From Candidatus Rubneribacter avistercoris (GTDB lineage: Bacteria > Actinomycetota > Coriobacteriia > Coriobacteriales > Eggerthellaceae), in NCBI GenBank assembly GCA_019115845.1, contig DXCU01000050.1, positions 1 through 37,678 of the forward strand: 37,678 nt of DNA, in the 5' to 3' direction. Every line of letters begins with the position of its first letter. The first letter of the stretch is position 1. Positions 37,661 to 37,678 of this stretch are shown here, in pieces. The position numbers and the translations under genes are program-made. The notes under the pieces were generated by a model, which had not been told where the DNA came from, ran no database searches, and saw only the letters and a list, made by a program, of their open reading frames with translations.

Positions 37661-37678
37661 GCTACTCACCTTCCTTCC

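Overview
The window looks like a chromosomal segment of a high-GC, anaerobic gut actinobacterium of the Coriobacteriia, most likely family Eggerthellaceae. This is inferred from gene content, not from a database search. It carries Tat-exported FAD flavoprotein reductases with a separate haem lipoprotein, LuxR regulators fused to about twelve membrane helices, a Tat-exported molybdopterin oxidoreductase operon, a menaquinone prenyltransferase, an indolepyruvate oxidoreductase/PaaK module and an Ech-type hydrogenase. I see no rRNA, tRNA, CRISPR array, insertion sequence or prophage.

Region 1 (1-4381, mostly + strand) is a conserved housekeeping block: miaA (5' end cut off), hflX, lexA (- strand), a small putative SOS gene, nrdR and dut. 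As I recall, lexA / division-suppressor / nrdR with miaA and hflX nearby is also the order in mycobacteria and corynebacteria. The lexA intergenic region has two perfect GAAC-N4-GTTC boxes and a strong promoter driving a 100-aa tail-anchored protein. The nrdR promoter carries a NrdR-box-like element.

Region 2 (4382-12503) is accessory and respiratory. A MerR regulator sits behind a perfect 40-bp palindrome made of two operators, and is followed by a small membrane protein. Next is a Tat/lipoprotein flavoprotein reductase divergent from a LysR regulator, in locally lower-GC DNA. A second Tat flavoprotein with a monohaem cytochrome c lipoprotein is divergent from a 12-TM LuxR regulator.

Region 3 (12504-18401) holds a lipoprotein, a 24-aa membrane micropeptide whose 3' end lies in a terminator stem, a gene encoding three tandem RidA domains, an overlapping thioesterase / low-molecular-weight phosphatase / PAP2 cluster, menA and a four-helix membrane protein.

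Region 4 (18402-25719, - strand) is a molybdoenzyme operon. Its order is an unknown winged-helix-like protein, a molybdopterin catalytic subunit, a four-cluster ferredoxin subunit, a TorD chaperone, a ferric-reductase-like b-haem membrane protein and a 12-TM LuxR regulator. The regulator is frameshifted at a run of nine C. Menaquinol from the menA pathway could feed this enzyme through the haem b protein.

Region 5 (25884-37678, - strand) contains gluQ, then iorA-iorB-ACT-paaK for oxidative decarboxylation of aromatic 2-oxoacids and aryl-CoA handling. It continues with an envelope operon (pgsA, VanW-domain protein, D,D-carboxypeptidase, zinc-ribbon/FHA protein) and ends with echE and echF of a group 4 [NiFe] hydrogenase that continues beyond the window. 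Reduced ferredoxin from IorAB could be reoxidised by Ech.
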